DNA of 44,117 bases, taken from assembly GCA_015680685.1 (NCBI GenBank), contig MNCI01025282.1, positions 1,019 to 45,135 on the forward strand, in the 5' to 3' direction. This DNA comes from Gnetum montanum (Eukaryota; Streptophyta; Gnetopsida; Gnetales; Gnetaceae). A model generated the notes under the pieces. That model saw only the letters and a program-made list of their open reading frames with translations. It was not told the origin of the DNA and did not search any database. This document shows, piece after piece, positions 10,717-22,040 of this stretch. Both the position numbers and the translations under genes were made by a program. Each line of letters starts with the position of its first letter. Position 1 is the first letter of the stretch.

Positions 10717-11589
10717 TGATGAATCGTATTCTGCTTAGGCCCTAATATTGGATCCTTAATATCAGAGCCCCGATATCGAATCTCATGCTACGTTATCGGA
10801 TATCCAATATCGCAAGATGCATGCCTACCTATAAATATAACACTTTGATGCACAATTAATCCCATAATTCTTTTGTTAATAGAGTATCTAAACCCTTGTA
10901 GTTCTATTTTGTAGTCTTAGAGAATAGTCAGTGAATGCCCATAGTGTGGATTTGAGTCATTTGTACACCATCTTATTCGAGTGGCAATGTACCTTGACAC
11001 ATTCCATGAACGATAATAAGATCGAGATTGATTCTTATTCATTGCAGCACTTTGACCTAGATTAGATTTACTTTCCACACAATTTACTTTTCATGTACTT
11101 AGTTAATATCTGCATTTCATGCAAGTTAATCAATTGGTGGAATGAGCATGACCGATTTCGAGTGTAAACACGTATTCACTTGGTAATCCTAGCAGCATTA
11201 TCACTTGGTTCTCTTAGTGGTGCAACACTTTGTAATCCCAATAGTGGATACATGAATTCAAGACATGTATTCCAAGCTAGGAATAGACACTCACTGCCCA
11301 TAGGCTAGTTTAAACTTTACTTTCCATTGTTAATTAAATTAAATAATCAATTTCTCTATTATCATAAGATTAGCATAAGGCCATAACAACATCAACAATC
11401 ATATGCCTCACTTTGGACTAAACCATACATGATAAAGCTACCACTAGTCTAAGTGGAAGGACAATGAACTACAATCAAGGCATAATGATCTAGATGCCAC
11501 AACTAGTCCCATCTATGGAATTCAACCAGATCATGTGTGAACACTTGTGATTTGTACGGTTGGTCATAAGGGGTACCTATCACTCATCA
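10717..11589 (+). repeat. 3' LTR of element 1 (873 bp)
   Basis: It starts TGATGAATCG and ends CACTCATCA. U3 contains the palindrome-like strings CGATATCG and GGATATCC followed by TATAAATA at 10830-10837. The primer site and the purine tract border the two LTRs on the inside, confirming their ends. It retains U3 sequence that the 5' LTR has lost. Confidence 0.88.
10830..10837 (+). promoter_or_regulatory. TATA box in the 3' LTR of element 1
   Basis: CCTATAAATATAACACTTT matches the corresponding CCTATAAATACAACACTT in the 5' LTR of element 2, and both lie at the end of U3. The conservation between two families supports a Pol II core promoter. Confidence 0.55.
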
Positions 11590-12260
11590 AATACTAATAG
11601 GAAAATTATTTGACACAATAGCATCTATATTCATTTCTATTTTTCTTATAGGCTTTCAAAAAAATGATTAGAGATGTAAAATTTCTATAGATGAAAATAA
11701 ATTCTATCATTTCCTTGTTTATAATTACACTAAGTATAATTCCTCTCATTTGAATGATTTGAGAATAGAGAGCTAACATTAGAAAGAAAATATTTTTTTT
11801 TAAATTTACACTAGTCATCTCTTTTTTGAGAAGACATATTAGGAGGAAAGCCACAAAGTTTATCTAAATGACTCTTAACCATAATGAAATCACCTCCAAT
11901 AATCTAAGGAGCTTTAGGTAGAGATAGAAGATATTTTTAAAATTTTGATCGATCTTTTAATTTATTAGAAGCATAATTATTACAAAATCTAAGGTCTTCT
12001 TTTTCATTTTGAAGGTTGTCAAAGCCAAAATTCAAAACTTTTCTAGTCTAATTTTTATTAACTAAAATAGTAAAACCTCTTTTATTAACTTCATGATTAG
12101 CTAAAAAAACAAAAAAAAATAACAAACAATTTTTTAAAACGCATATGTCAACAAAACTAATATAATCCAAAGATAAATGTTGGTTTGAAAGATACTCCCC
12201 TACAATCTTTACTCTAAACCTATCAAAAAGGTTCTCAACATTCCATGATAACACTCACAT
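11590..12260 (-). pseudogene. LINE endonuclease (APE-like) remnant right of element 1
   Basis: The minus strand begins near 12254 with LSWNVENLF, the start typical of plant LINE ORF2 endonucleases (LSWN-RG). The region near 11920-11860 reads IIGGDFIMVKSHLDK, the GGDFN motif. The end near 11625-11600 reads DAIVSNNFPISI, the equivalent of the SDHFPISL motif. Several stops and frameshifts are present. The endonuclease would nick target DNA for target-primed reverse transcription. The frame is cut at the target-site duplication of element 1 and seems to resume on its left side. Confidence 0.65.
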
Positions 12261-13009
12261 TGAGATGCGGAGGGAAAAGCCTCCATCCTTGATTTTTCAA
12301 ACTCAACATTTATTTCACAATCCATGTAACTAATAGCTAAAAAATCATTTTAAATAGTTGGAATATCAATAGAAGTAGAGATAAAAATACATTTTACGAT
12401 TTTGAACTACTAGGCAAAAGCCTATTACATCAACACTTACATTGTTAGTCCTTGCTAAGAAAATCCTTTTTCCATAAAAAGAATTCTCTTTATAGTTTTC
12501 TTGTTTATCCTTTAGCATATTGTTAAAGCTTTGAAAAAAGGAATCACTTGATACCCATTTTTATTTCTTGGTTCTTTTATTTAGGGAATCAAGAGTGTTG
12601 AAAACCAAAAATACTTACTCATAACGCTTACCCCTAAAATACATAATTCAATTAAGTGTAACCTTATGTATCTCATCCTCATTATCTTTGTGCCCTTGAT
12701 TCTCCAAACCTAAAATCAAAATTTAGATTAAACTCATTCAACCCACATTTTGTCAAAGTTATTAATTTCTGTACAAATGTTTTTCTATTAATTTTTTCCC
12801 CTTTTCCTTTCACTATGAGCTTATGATATGTTTTATCTAAATATATTGAATTCAAAGATATAGTATTAGTTATACAAAAGCATACAGTATTGATCATTTA
12901 TAAGTGGGCTCCAAATTTTGATGTCTAATCTGAAGAATATGTTAAAGTTCTATGTTTTGTCAACTAATTTGATTTTCTGTTGATTTTTCATAAAGCTTAA
13001 CAGGAAAAT
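12261..13009. other. AT-rich stretch, probably the ORF1-ORF2 linker of the same LINE
   Basis: No confident gene. A short minus-strand reading (KSRMEAFPSASQCECY near 12300-12255) directly precedes the endonuclease start and could be the end of ORF1. The open frame 12682-12897 on the minus strand has no recognisable domain. Confidence 0.3.
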
Positions 13010-13529
13010 GCTTGTCTTATCAGTCCCATTAAGCATATGGAGTGAATTTCTATAACTTTTGATTTTTGTAATTATTATTATTTTGTTAAAATCAATCATC
13101 TCAAATGTAAAAAAAAGAATTGGTATTATAAATAGGAGGAAAGACTTGCATTCAACCAATTACATAATATAATCTTTCTAATTCTTACAACTTTTGCCAT
13201 TGTGAAGGACATGTGTTTAATGTTTATTCTTTTCTTCTCAAGAAAAAAGATTCTAAAGAAAATAAAAAATGTGTTGAAGTTGAATATAGAAAAAAAATAC
13301 TATGAAGTTGACTATATGAAAAATCAAGTTAATGTCAACAATAAGAATGATCAAACTTCGATAAAGAATCTAAAGAATATAGAAACTCCTATGTATATTT
13401 TTGCTAATACCAAAGAAAGTATTAAGTAGTCTAATAGATAATTCGTAAGGAAATTTTTTTTTATCTAACAAAAATACTATGAACTCAAAGCTTAAAACTA
13501 GTGTTGACAAGAAGGTTATAGTTGATGAT
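13010..13529 (+). pseudogene. LINE ORF1 (gag-like) zinc-knuckle remnant, left part
   Basis: Near 13145-13225 one frame reads IQPIT-YNLSNSYNF and then CHCEGHVF. This matches the layout of plant LINE ORF1 proteins, where a short strand ending in an aromatic residue precedes a CX2CX4HX4C knuckle. The right-edge LINE of this window has HQEGHMFVSC at the same place. A lysine-rich linker follows (KKKDSKE, then KNQVNVNNKND in another frame). The remnant is interrupted at 13529 by element 2 and resumes at 25889. Confidence 0.55.
13525..13529. repeat. Target-site duplication of element 2, left copy (ATGAT)
   Basis: ATGAT directly precedes the TG of the 5' LTR. The same five bases directly follow the CA of the 3' LTR at 25884-25888. 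Confidence 0.9.
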
Positions 13530-14400
13530 TGCTAAAGTCAATTTTTCCAGACCAACGATATCGTAACTACAATGTCGTATATACAATATCGTAGCACATG
13601 CTACACCATCATAGATCTAATATCGTGGGATGTGTGCAACCTATAAATACAACACTTATGTGCATGGATCTGAATAAGTTTCATTCCATAGTAATAGAAC
13701 TCTTTCAGTTTGTTTTCATAATCTAGCACTTAAAAGTATAAATGCTCATAATGTAGTGTGACTTAGTGCACAACATCTTTGTTTGAACATCGTGTACTTG
13801 GGCACAAGTTTGACCAAAAATAAAGATTGAGCTATTTTTCACTATTGCAACATTTTTCTAGTTTACTGTTTTGACTTAGCATAATGTTTACGGTTTTCCT
13901 AGTTAATTTTTTACTATTCCATGCACTTTACTATTAATGTTGTTATTAAGTGGAATGAGTACGAGTGATCTCAAGCACTTAAGTATAATTGCTTGGTAAC
14001 CTAGTAGTGCTATCACTTGGTATGCCCAATAGCAGTACATTTGGTATTCCAGTAGTAGTTACACAAAGCCCAAGGTGTGCATGAAAGATTAGGAATGGAT
14101 GCTCATCATCATAGGCTAGAATAGATTTATTTACTTGTTTTACTTAGATTTAAAAATCATTTCCATTTCCATTATGTTTTCTAGGAGCAGTGATGGCCTA
14201 CCAACATCTAATATCATATATCTCACTATGAGCTAAACCATACCTATAGACTTCACTAGCTTCACATGGGAAGACAACGATCTTGAACTTAAACCAATTG
14301 CTAGCATATTAACATTTCCTTGTTCATGAATTACAATCTGGTTGTGCATGAACGCATGTGACTTGTATGGTTGAGTGTTGGACTTTTCCACTGCTCATCA
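13530..14400 (+). repeat. 5' LTR of element 2 (871 bp)
   Basis: It starts TGCTAAAGTC and ends CTGCTCATCA, followed by the primer site. U3 holds several ATATCG strings and TATAAATA at 13642-13649. It aligns end to end with 25001-25883. Confidence 0.92.
13642..13649 (+). promoter_or_regulatory. TATA box in the 5' LTR of element 2
   Basis: CCTATAAATACAACACTT sits at the end of U3. The 3' LTR has CCTATGAATACAACACTT at the matching place, one base changed. The same string occurs in element 1. Confidence 0.55.
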
Positions 14401-14401
14401 T

Positions 14402-14420
14402 TGGCACTGTTGCCCAAGAC
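14402..14420 (+). other. Primer-binding site of element 2, tRNA-Asp type
   Basis: TGGCACTGTTGCCCAAGAC matches the tRNA-Asp site in its first half (TGGC, then GTTGCC) and is degraded in the second half. It starts one base after the LTR. Confidence 0.7.
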
Positions 14421-14544
14421 AAGTTAATGTATGCTGAGTAATTGATTTCATAAAGTTCGTTATATCAAGAACCCAAAGTTAAAATTCATAATCTTATAAT
14501 AACTCTAAAATAAGCACACTTAACCAAACATCTTAAGCCACAAC

Positions 14545-16860
14545 ATGGCTTCAAACAAAGATACATCATCATTTGCCAAAGAGACAAAAAGAGGCAATGA
14601 TAGAATAAGTGATGAAGAAGAATGGAGTATGCCAATGCAAGCAAGGATCTCATATGCTCATCATGATCCTTATTATCCCAATTTTACTTTCATCTTTTAC
14701 CAAGATGGGAAACTAAGGTGGAGAGATCTTAAAGGTAACATTGTTCAACCTCTAGAGAACTCAGCACCCATCATGCTTTAAACAACTCTAAGGGGTATGA
14801 ATCTAAGTAAAGCACTTGATGGGTATCATGTCACCAAACACATGACACGACCCTTTCAACCCATTGAGGAGCAAGTAAAGAGAGATGCTATCATGGAAAT
14901 TAAACGTGTCCAAAATAAAGGAAAGAAACTCAACTCTCCTATTGTCTTAGAAGAGCTTGATGGTAATGCATTCATCCTTGAGCAACTCCACCAAAATCAT
15001 GAAGTTCATTCATAGACACCTATCATCCAATTGGAGAAACTTGTCAAAGTTCAACTACATTCCACCCTAGTAGAGACACCTAAGAGGGAGGCAACTAACT
15101 CAAAGTATAAGCAAGATTGAAGGCCAAGAGTTTCTGCTAGATCCTATAGAGAAGAATACTGGAGTCATGAAAGGAGAACAAGCTGGGGCTGTTCTCCTAC
15201 TGCCTCATCCTCATCCTCACGATCATCAGTGGACTCTAATAGGAAAAGGCTAAGGCACCAAGACCATGACAAGGAGGAGAGAAGAACTTGTGATCACCAT
15301 GACTATCGCACTAGGCATTTAGATGAGGAAGATGAAGATTATGAATGAAGAAGATATAGGAATAGAAGAGAAGACCGAGAATGACATGAGCACTAAAGGA
15401 GGTATCACTACAGCAGAGCCAATAAACCCAATTATGATGATGAATCCCTATTGGCTATATTGAAGCATGATCAACATCAAGGAAGTTGTTTATATTCCAA
15501 CTAGGCACGTCAGGGATAATCATATCAAATGGATAGATATGAATAACATGCAAAAATTTGAGGGTGGTTATAATGTTGATCCTAAACGCCACCTTCAAGC
15601 ATTTCATGATGCCTGCGCCCTACAAAATATTGAAAGTGACTGGAAAAAATTTAAGTTATTCCCACAGACATTTATGAAAGAAGCTGAGAGCTAGTATAGA
15701 TCACTTGAACCAAAATTAACCAAAAGATGGAGTACCATGTTAGAGCTCTTTAATGATAAATATCAAACTTATTCACAAGTGTCCAATTTGTGAAAGCAAA
15801 TCCAAGGATGAAAGCAAGGGATCCATGAATCCCAGGATGCAGCAATGGGTAGGTATTATTCACTACTACATAGATGCCCAGGCCATGGATCCTCACAACA
15901 AGAACAACTAAGGCACATTGTAGATGGATTACGAAACAAGACTAGAGAGACCCTTGGGGTTTATGCCCAAGGACAATTATTAGAGATGTCTACCCATTGT
16001 ATACAAATATTGATTGATCAAGCATTAAAGGAGGAAGGTGAGTTATGAAAGAGAGAATCAACAAAGGAATATAATAGAGATCTGTGTATTAGGAAAAGAG
16101 ATGTAAGAGTTTGTGATACCTAAGAGAAAGAAACCTTGGATCAAATAATTCAGAAGAAGATTCTACCAATTCAGAAATCTGTAATTAACATTACAGCAAA
16201 GGTAGAGAAAATGTCAGACTCAGTTGATGAAAAATTTACAATAGCATTCAAGATTATGGAAGAAAGAACAGAGTAAGCCTTTGGTAAGGGCAAGGACAAG
16301 AAGAAAAAGAAATATTTTGGATGAAAGGGCAAAGTAGCTTCAGTGGCTAATTATTTCGACACAAGCTCCAAAGATGAGGAAGGATGTGTTGTATGCCAAT
16401 ACAAACATTTCAAAAGATGTTGTCTAGTAATGTCACACTTACAATAAATAGGAACATATGCACTTAATCCCAAATTTGTCAAGAAAAAAATGCCCAAATA
16501 GTTACCTTATCCTCAAGGTAATAATAGGTAAACCTTCCAACCAACATACTATCCCAATGGAGCCTATCCATAACCATAGGAGTAGTACCATCAGCAATGG
16601 CAACAACAACAATCATGGACCATGCCGCCACCATGCCAACAATATCCATATCGAAAACCAAATCCATATGGATACTATGTGAAACATCCAATCTCTTCTA
16701 TTAATGCTACTATTTGAAACCCACAATATTATCCCATTAAGTACCATAGACCAACACCACCAAGGATAGATTCAAACTCATATATGCATCCATCCACAAC
16801 TAGTCCTTCCAATCAACACCCAAATCCTCTCTTGTCAATGCCACCTTCTGTCATGCAGGG
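14545..16860 (+). pseudogene. gag of element 2
   Basis: The ATG at 14545 opens 78 codons including ISYAHHDPYY. Further open pieces lie at 14797-15015, 15467-15694 (WIDMNNMQKF and HLQAFHDACAL, both shared with element 1) and 15845-16048 (LRHIVDGLRNKTRETLGVYA). Together these form the retrotransposon gag core. A CX2CX3HX4C knuckle (CVVCQYKHFKRCC) lies at about 16386-16424, followed by a Pro/Tyr/Gln-rich tail. A serine-rich linker (SSSSRSSVDS near 15205-15235) separates the N-terminus and core, as in element 1. Many stops and at least one frameshift make it non-functional. Confidence 0.85.
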
Positions 16861-17089
16861 AGAACTACTAGCACAACCACAACAGAAAAGTGTAACAAGG
16901 GTGATCAACATGTAGGAGGATGTGATCACATGCAAACCACAATCGAAGAAATGATCGTTCTTTCGAATGAGTCCCGAGAAGATTTGAAGAATGGGAATCA
17001 CATCTACTTCCATTTCATCCTCATCCAATCCTCTAAAGAATAACAAACTTCCCTCTTTATCGAATGCCGATGTAACCACTGCCATGCTT

Positions 17090-17690
17090 ACTCAAAAAAT
17101 CACCCATTAGATAAAAGCAAGAGCCCTTCCACAAAAGAAAATAGATCCAGGAAGTCCCTTAGTTTACCTTCAAGTAGTAGGGCTGAAACCATGCAAGGCT
17201 TTACTTGATTTCAAGTTAGGAGTGAACCCAATCTCACAAGACATGTATCAAGCCTGGAATCTACCACCATTGAAGAAGAGCAACATATGATTAAAGCTTG
17301 TGAACCAGTCAATCACAGTTCCACTAGGATAAGTGGATGATGTGATCATTACCATCAATGGTTGGTCTTACCCTATATATTTTTTGGTAATTCATGTCTG
17401 CAAAAATAAGGGAGAATTTCCAATTATCATGGAAAGAGCTTGGCTTAGCACTATTGATGCTAAGCTTGGTATTCATGACTTGTCCTTGGAGATATCCAAG
17501 GAAGATGAAGCTGGCATCGTACAGAGATGTAGAGTTTCATGTATCGAACACAGCAATAATGGGTGCAATTACGTGCAGAGGATATGAACAATTAAACAAA
17601 AAAAATACCCAGGCATCCAATAAATATATAGAAGAAATATGTGTGCAAAAATGTCTGTATGCAACAACCACATAATAAGAAGGCACCCAG
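17090..17690 (+). pseudogene. Protease region of element 2
   Basis: The frame reads KALLDFKLGVNPIS near 17190-17235, where active relatives have A-L-[LV]-D-[LST]-G-[AS]-x-x-N. The catalytic Asp is kept, but the residues after it are altered. It continues with DDVIITINGWSYPIYFLVIHV and ERAWLSTIDAKLG near 17333-17475, matching the end of the protease domain (LGRPFL-equivalent). It would release mature proteins from the polyprotein; stops are present. Confidence 0.65.
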
Positions 17691-17693
17691 TGA

Positions 17694-18790
17694 TTGATCA
17701 TAGATGAAGAAACTCAATCCAAGTACATGGAACTAGCAGAGCAAATTACTAGTGCCTATGTTGAAGAGGCTAATAAGATAGAGAAATTAAGGAAAAGACA
17801 CTCTTATCCACAACTAAGTCAAGAAGAAGAGATAGACTGGGGACAATTGAAGATCCTAGATACTATGGAGCCAGAACCACTAGAACTAAAGGTCCTAGTG
17901 GAAACATTGGAATATGCCTTTTTAAACAATAAGAAGCTAGTAATAATCAATACCAATCTAAAAGAAGAATAGAAGAGGAAGTTGCTAGAAGTGATTAACA
18001 TATGGTCCACCACATTTGTGTGGTCTTACAATGAGATCACAAGAATTGATCTAAGAATATATCAACATTGGAAATATACTGGTCTAGCAGTCAAACCATA
18101 ATGCCAACCTCAACAAAGGCTCAATCCCAAACTAAAAGAAGTAGTCGAGTAAGAGTTGGAGAAATTGCTAAAGGAAGGATTCATCTATCATATTGTAGAT
18201 AGTGAATGGGTTAGTACCTTAGTGATTGTTCCAAAGAAAGGGGGCAAATGGCAAGTTTGTGTTGATTTTCAAATGTTGAACATTGCTACATTCAAGGATT
18301 ACTTCCCTCTACTATTTGTTGATCAGGCTTTGGATACCATTGCAGGACATAAGTATTATAGTTTTCTAGATGAATACAGTGATATAATCAAATCTACATT
18401 ACGTGTGAAGACCAAGAGAAAAAGATGTTCACCAATCCATGAGGAACGTTTACCTACAAGTAGATGTCCTTCAGTCTCTATAATGCGCTAGCCACCTTTC
18501 AAAGATTGGTACTAAGCATCTTCTAGAAATAGAAAGAAATTGACATCAAGGTATTCATAGATGATTTTTCAACATATGGGCTAGATTTTAAGAAAACACT
18601 AGACCAGTTAGAGTAAGTACTGAAAAGATGTATGGAAACCAACCTCAAGCTTAATTGGTAGAAAAGCCACTTTATGGTCCAAGATCGTATAGTGTTGAAA
18701 CATAAAATCTCTCAGAAAGATATTGAGGTAGATCTTAAGAAAATTTGAGTCATATAGAATATCACTCAAAGGCCATAGATAGTAAAAGAT
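17694..18790 (+). pseudogene. Reverse transcriptase of element 2
   Basis: The linker 17694-17972 ends with LVETLEYAFLNN, typical before RT. The RT fingers begin near 18122 (LNPKLKEVVE, EKLLKEGFIYHI) and continue with VSTLVIVPKKGGKWQVCVDF (18195-18270), then LDTIAGHKYYSFLDEYSD (motif A, with the Asp kept). The palm motif appears as VFIDDFSTYG near 18550-18580 (F-x-DD). A frame change lies between 18480 and 18560. It would copy the genomic RNA into cDNA from the tRNA primer. Several stops mean it is dead. Confidence 0.82.
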
Positions 18791-19380
18791 GTGAGATCAT
18801 TCTTGGGCCACACAGGATATTATAGAAGATTTATAGAGAATTTTTCAAAGATAGCAAAATCGCTCATGGAACTCACTAAGAAGGATGTACCCTTCAAATG
18901 GACAGAATCATGTGTAAAGGCATTTAAAGCTTTGAAGCATAAACTAGTTGAGTCACTAATCCTTCAAGCGTCGAATTGGTCCAGACCTTCTTACATCATG
19001 ACCGATGCTTTTAATTATGCACTTTGTGTAGTACTAACACAACTAGATGATCAAAAGAGACCCTATTATATACATTGTGCTAGTAAAAGCATCACCAAAG
19101 CATAATTTAACTACACCACAATAGAAAAGAAGTTGATGGTTGTGGTGTATGCACTTGAGAAGTTCAGACATTATGTGCTTAGGTATCAGATCTATGTCCA
19201 CACTAATCATAGTGCCAACTAATTTCTCATGAATAAACCAGTGGTTAGACCTAGAATGATTAGATGGCTCATTATCCTATAGGAATTTGACATCATGATG
19301 AATGATAAAAAGAGCACAAAAAATGTGGTGGTTGATCATCTGTCAAGACTAAAGTGGGATGTCCAAGATTAAGCAAAACC
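18791..19380 (+). pseudogene. RT thumb and RNase H of element 2
   Basis: The open part 18791-19105 starts with RSFLGHTGYYRRFIENFS, the conserved connection after the palm, and includes YIMTDAFNYALCVVL, the first RNase H motif (TDA). Further on come EKKLMVVVYALEKFRHYV (catalytic E region), HTNHSA in place of the usual T-D-H, and VVDHLSRL at the end. RNase H removes the RNA strand during cDNA synthesis. Single stops interrupt the frame. Confidence 0.82.
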
Positions 19381-19539
19381 TTTATCTGACCAGTTCCCTA
19401 ATGAGAACTTATTTACTAAAACAATAAGGACTATAAATTCTATAGGAAAGCCATGGATAACTAAATATCTAACTTATTTATCAACATAAGAGCTTCTTGC
19501 TGATTGGAATAAGAAACAATGAGAACAATTCCTTCATAG

Positions 19540-20745
19540 AGCACAAAGATATATGGCAATCAATGGTAATCTATACAAGATCTATGTAGACAAGCTAATC
19601 AGATGATGTGTGCCAGAGTGTGACCTACAGAGAGTCTTACAGGATGTCCATGAAGGTCCATGTGGTGGCCACTATGCTGGGCAAAAAATAGCACTCAAAT
19701 TGATAATGGCAGGCTACTTTTGGCCTACATTATTCAGAGATGCCCACAACTTTGCATAGTCTTGTGACAAATGTTCGAAGGATGGAGGAATAATAGCCAA
19801 AAATGGAGAACCACAATAGTGGATATAGCCTTTAGAGCCATTTGATACATGGGGAATTGATTTTATGGGACCCATAACACCTGTGTAAAATGAAAGAGCA
19901 CATATAATTGTGACTATGGATTATTGTACAAAGTGGGTAGAGGTAGCAATAGTTAAAGATTGTATAGCCAGGACCGCTACCAAATTCTTCCAACAAAATG
20001 TGGTAAATAGATTTCAAGTATCCAAACAGCTCATATCTTACAATAGAACTCATTTTAAGAAGCCCATAAAATAATTGGGGGTCAACCATAAACTAACTAC
20101 ACCATATCACCCCCAAGCTAATGATCAAATAGAAGTTACTAACCAAGAAATCACCAAAATCTTAACTAGAATGGTTATTAAATTTAGGAAGGATTGGAGT
20201 ACTAAACTTGAGGATGCTCTATGGGCATATAGGACATCATGGAAATTACCCATAGGATATTCCCTATATGAGCTAGTTTATGGAAAACTACCAATACTTC
20301 CTATTCAGGTGGAGCTTTGAACCTTAACTACTATTACTCAACTTGACCTTGATTTGAGCTTAGCCTAATGAGAATGCCTCATGAATCTAAACCTCTTAGA
20401 TGAAAATAGGATTGTAGCACTTATGAGTAATGAAGTCCACAAACATTACTTCAAACATAGGCATAATACACGGCTAAGGCAAGTAACTATACAACTAGTT
20501 GATAAGCTCCTTTACTATAATCCTCATCATCTACCACAAAAAGCCAAATTTTAGACACTTTGGGAGGGACCATACATTATTCAAGCCACTTATCCATCTA
20601 GTGCCTTACATATCTACCATCCATCCTATCCACGTAAGCTCATTCTTGCTAACATCTAACAAGTCAAATTCTACTATGAACATTCCAAGGAAGCTACCCA
20701 ATCTATCCAATTATCTTCCACCAATTCTCTCTTTCGTTTAACTAA
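19540..20745 (+). pseudogene. Integrase of element 2
   Basis: The zinc-binding HHCC region is readable (DVHEGPCGGHY, then AGYFWPTLFRDA, then SCDKC near 19760-19775). In the catalytic core, WGIDFMGP near 19851-19875 holds the first Asp. The second acidic position reads SYNRTHF where active enzymes have SDNGTHF, so it appears to be Tyr. The third reads NDQIEVTNQEI, keeping Glu. The C-terminal GPY/F-like segment (LWEGPYIIQATY) lies near 20560-20595. It would insert cDNA into the chromosome; the missing Asp and the stops make it inactive. The longest open part is 20075-20320. Confidence 0.82.
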
Positions 20746-22040
20746 TCCTAATGATAGTCATGGGTCTTCATCTAGACCCATAGGCACTTTAATGATGCAA
20801 TGTCACTGAAATGTGGTTTGGACTTGGTTCGAATTTTGGACAGAAAGGCTAATGATTAGCTTAACCACTAATAAAACACAAGAATTCATTATGCCTATGG
20901 TAAGACACCTCATGTCCCGATTTCAGCAATCCCTTCTAAGTCCATTTCATCTCACTGGATATGTAATCATAACTTGTGATTTTGTGTAATATAGTGTAAT
21001 TTTCCTAACTTGATGCTACTAACATGTGTGTTTTGCTAAATAGGTATGCATTACATTCAACTCCTCGAGTGCCTAAGGACACTTTTAGATGTGGTTATAC
21101 AAGGGTATTAAGGGCTAGGGCTTGCTTTGGGGAGGATCCACTTGTATAACTATTGTATCTTATACATGGCAAGTGATTCCACATCATCTTAAGCCTTCCA
21201 ATAATAATAAATGTTAATAAAAGCCTTCCCTAATCATCTCAAACTCCAATTGGACACTAAAACTTCATCACCATTTTCTATCCATCTAAAACACTTAGTA
21301 AACTTTCATAGCCCAGGATTCCTTCTTTATGCACTTTCTATGCCAAATTTTTGAAAAATATGCATAATTCCTAGCCTAGGATCCTATAGACATGTTTCAT
21401 ATCTTCCAGACACTCTAATTGACTCATTCTTTTCCAAACAAATCAATGAAAAATTTGAAGTTTTCACCTCCAATATCAAATCTACAATATCATGCTTCAA
21501 AGAAGTATATATAGCATGAGGGACTTAGCAAATTTTTCATTTTCAACTTTGAAGCCAAGGGAGTTCTTGCCATTTTTTTCATTTGAAATGAGAGCTCTAA
21601 CCTCCAAACTTCAAATGCTCATAACTCCACCCTTGTAGCTTCAATTTCCAAGGTTCTTGAACCTTGTTGATCACTAAGCTCTCAACTTAGTCATTTGGGG
21701 GNNNNNNGGGTGTGTGTGCTTATTGTGATATTGCTAATATTCGAGTTAGAATTTTCTAATGCCGATAAGGTAGTGTAAGGGTAAGTACAGAAGGAAAAAT
21801 GAAATTTTTTAATAAAAATCAATCATACTAAAGCTAGAAGCACTTAAATAATCCTCTTAATGATCCATACCAACTATTATAAGCCATAAATAAGAGAAAC
21901 ATAGATAACTGTGAAGGGTTATAAGGAAACTAACACCTAAGGGGTTCCTTTTATGATGATTTTTCTAACTCTACAATTATAACAAGCTAAGAACTTGATC
22001 TAGTAAAGGGTATGAATAAGAAAAGAATTATCAAGAACTA
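20746..22040 (+). other. Non-coding spacer between integrase and third ORF of element 2
   Basis: No domain is visible. Bases 20970-21150 align with element 1 (9590-9742), showing an element-internal conserved non-coding stretch. A 6-base N run at 21702-21707 lies in a G/T-rich junction (TTTGGGGG...GGGTGTGTGTG). Confidence 0.6.

Larger units (their letters stand above)
5134..11589 (+). mobile_element. Element 1: Athila-like Ty3/gypsy LTR retrotransposon lacking pol
   Basis: Both LTRs (5134-5931 and 10717-11589) start TGATGAAT and end CACTCATCA. The flanking pentamers AATAT (5129-5133) and AATAC (11590-11594) differ by one base and are a likely target-site duplication. Inside are a tRNA-Asp-type primer site, a gag with zinc knuckle (about 6081-8290), a long non-coding stretch and a GGAGG purine tract before the 3' LTR. 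No protease, RT, RNase H or integrase could be found. Bases 9590-9742 align with the post-integrase spacer of element 2 (20970-21150), so pol has been deleted. This looks like a non-autonomous derivative that would have relied on a relative such as element 2. In one LTR window I counted 11 differences in about 96 bases, 10 of them transitions, so the insertion is old. Confidence 0.85.
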
